Shown here in pieces: positions 62,356 through 64,000 of a DNA stretch of 64,000 bases. Origin of the DNA: Amphritea opalescens (lineage in GTDB: Bacteria > Pseudomonadota > Gammaproteobacteria > Pseudomonadales > Balneatricaceae); NCBI RefSeq assembly GCF_003957515.1, contig NZ_RQXW01000005.1, positions 1-64,000 on the forward strand, written 5' to 3'. Position 1 is the stretch's first letter. Every line of letters begins with the position of its first letter. The translations under genes were made by a program, and so were the position numbers. The notes under the pieces were generated by a model. That model was not told where the DNA came from and did not search any database. It worked only from the letters and a program-made list of their open reading frames with translations.

Positions 62356-64000
62356 ATGAAACAGCGCTTCCAGTTACAATCCAAATTTCAGCCCGCCGGT
62401 GATCAGCCTGCCGCGATAAAAGGCTTGGTTGATGGGATTCATGCCGGTCTTGCCGCGCAGACATTACTGGGCGTAACCGGCTCGGGTAAAACCTTTACCA
62501 TTGCCAATGTGATTGCTGAGTTGCAACGGCCCACCATTATTATGGCGCACAACAAAACCTTGGCGGCGCAGCTGTATGGTGAGTTCCGCGAGTTTTTCCC
62601 GAACAATGCGGTTGAGTATTTTGTTTCTTATTACGATTATTATCAGCCGGAAGCCTATGTGCCTTCATCCGATACCTTTATCGAGAAGGATGCATCCATC
62701 AATGAACATATTGAGCAGATGCGGTTATCGGCCACCAAGGCGCTGCTCGAGCGGGATGATGCCATTATCGTGGCCACGGTATCAGCCATCTACGGTTTGG
62801 GGGATCCAAAATCTTATTTAGGTATGATGCTGCATCTGGATCGCGGCGATCAGGCGGATCAGCGCACTATTTTGCGGCGTTTGGCTGAACTGCAATACAC
62901 CCGCAACGATATTGAACTGCACCGAGGCACCTATCGGGTGCGTGGCGATGTCATCGATGTGTTTCCGGCGGAATCGGAAAAAGAAGCGGTTAGGATCGAA
63001 CTATTCGATGATGAGGTTGAGAATCTTAGCTATTTTGATCCTCTTACCGGTGCCGTGTTGCGTCGGGTACCGCGGGCGACTATCTATCCAAAATCTCACT
63101 ATGTTACCCCAAGGGAAACCCTGTTAGCCGCGGTGGATAAAATCCTCGCCGAATTGCATCCCCGCTTAGAACAGTTGCGCAGTAACGATAAGTTGGTGGA
63201 GGTGCAACGCCTTGAGCAGCGGGTGATGTATGACGTCGAGATGATCAAAGAGCTGGGCTATTGTTCAGGAATCGAAAACTATTCCCGTTATCTCTCCGGA
63301 CGAGATCCTGGCGACCCGCCGCCGACACTGTTTGACTATCTACCCGACGATGCTCTGTTGGTGATGGATGAGTCCCACGTGACCATTCCACAATTAGGCG
63401 CGATGTATAAAGGTGACCGGTCGCGCAAAGAAACCCTAGTGGAGTATGGCTTTCGTTTGCCATCGGCGTTGGATAACCGGCCGATGAAGTTTGAGGAGTG
63501 GGAGCGTCAAGCGCCGCAGATGATTATGGTGTCTGCCACGCCGAGTAAATATGAAGCCGCGAATGCGGGGCAGGTCGTCGAGCAGGTGGTGCGTCCCACC
63601 GGTTTGCTGGATCCCATCGTTGAAATTCGCCCTGCGGTCACCCAGGTGGATGACCTCTTGGGGGAAATAAATAAAGTGGCGGCTTTGGATCAACGTATTG
63701 TGGTGACCGTGCTGACGAAACGTATGGCCGAGGATTTGACCGAATACTTAGATGAGCACGGGGTGCGGGTGCGCTATCTGCATTCGGATATCGATACGGT
63801 GGAGCGGGTTGAGATTATCCGCGATCTACGGATCGGTGAGTTTGATGTGCTGGTGGGGATTAACCTGCTGCGGGAAGGTATCGATATGCCTGAAGTGTCG
63901 CTGGTGGCGATTTTGGATGCCGACAAAGAGGGCTTTTTGCGTTCAGAAACGTCGATGATCCAGACCATTGGCCGGGCCGCGCGAAATATCAATGGCCGTG
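62356..64000 (+). CDS. uvrB: Excinuclease ABC subunit B, 5' part (runs off the window)
   Basis: DNA-damage recognition helicase of the UvrABC nucleotide-excision repair system. About 548 of the usual ~670 codons are present, starting at ATG 62356 ([20 protein letters not shown]). Walker A GVTGSGKT at 39-46, the beta-hairpin region [21 protein letters not shown] at about 92-112, the DESH box in [10 protein letters not shown] and helicase motif region [26 protein letters not shown] are intact. The 3' end is outside the window. Confidence 0.96.
   Translation, partial: MKQRFQLQSKFQPAGDQPAAIKGLVDGIHAGLAAQTLLGVTGSGKTFTIANVIAELQRPTIIMAHNKTLAAQLYGEFREFFPNNAVEYFVSYYDYYQPEAYVPSSDTFIEKDASINEHIEQMRLSATKALLERDDAIIVATVSAIYGLGDPKSYLGMMLHLDRGDQADQRTILRRLAELQYTRNDIELHRGTYRVRGDVIDVFPAESEKEAVRIELFDDEVENLSYFDPLTGAVLRRVPRATIYPKSHYVTPRETLLAAVDKILAELHPRLEQLRSNDKLVEVQRLEQRVMYDVEMIKELGYCSGIENYSRYLSGRDPGDPPPTLFDYLPDDALLVMDESHVTIPQLGAMYKGDRSRKETLVEYGFRLPSALDNRPMKFEEWERQAPQMIMVSATPSKYEAANAGQVVEQVVRPTGLLDPIVEIRPAVTQVDDLLGEINKVAALDQRIVVTVLTKRMAEDLTEYLDEHGVRVRYLHSDIDTVERVEIIRDLRIGEFDVLVGINLLREGIDMPEVSLVAILDADKEGFLRSETSMIQTIGRAARNINGR

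Overview
The window looks like the chromosome of a marine or moderately halophilic gammaproteobacterium. The pointers are a complete ectoine/5-hydroxyectoine operon with its own aspartate kinase and MarR-type regulator, a betaine-type ABC importer, a RTX adhesin with a dedicated type I secretion system, and Pseudomonas/Oceanospirillales-like housekeeping genes (mrp next to dcd, aas, srkA, metG, uvrB). I infer an Oceanospirillales-like organism from gene content alone. No rRNA, tRNA, IS element, prophage or CRISPR array was recognised.

Layout. 1-10.5 kb: the 3' part of a giant repetitive adhesin, then its TolC-like, ABC and HlyD-like secretion genes. 10.6-12.2 kb: a copper-delivery trio (unknown membrane protein, SCO, PCuAC). 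12.7-17.3 kb: dgt, yciH, a 39-aa membrane protein, a retropepsin-like protease, a MetF-like protein and a DUF1285 protein. 17.4-27.2 kb: an accessory region holding two LysR regulators, a proXWV-type importer, a mandelate-racemase-group enolase-superfamily enzyme, a HIBADH-type dehydrogenase, a class II aldolase-like protein, a D-2-hydroxyacid dehydrogenase and an SMR exporter. 27.5-42.1 kb: srkA, a CYTH protein, metG, an HDOD protein, trmA, aas, a Cache-GGDEF cyclase, a short mrp, dcd and an unknown gene coupled to dcd. 42.4-48.9 kb: an internally duplicated unknown protein and the ectoine cluster (ectR divergent from ectA-ectB-ectC-ectD-ask). 49-54.5 kb: mgtE, a PAS-GGDEF-EAL protein and a periplasmic solute-binding protein. 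54.6-60.7 kb: a tetR-MFP-RND-TolC efflux operon. 60.9-64 kb: an aspartate aminotransferase and the 5' part of uvrB.

How the genes work together. The adhesin and its exporter form one overlapping block, and the two c-di-GMP proteins further on could influence surface attachment, although no LapD/LapG pair is present here. The ectoine operon, the betaine importer and possibly the EmrE-like SMR protein all bear on compatible solutes. The 21.6-27.2 kb enzymes look like an acid-sugar or hydroxyacid catabolic route whose substrate cannot be read from sequence; this is the best candidate for an undescribed pathway. Small items not covered by simple gene calling include the 39-aa membrane protein after yciH, a weak 26-aa ORF after dcd, hairpins inside the ect and pro operons, and a near-perfect inverted repeat in the ectA promoter.
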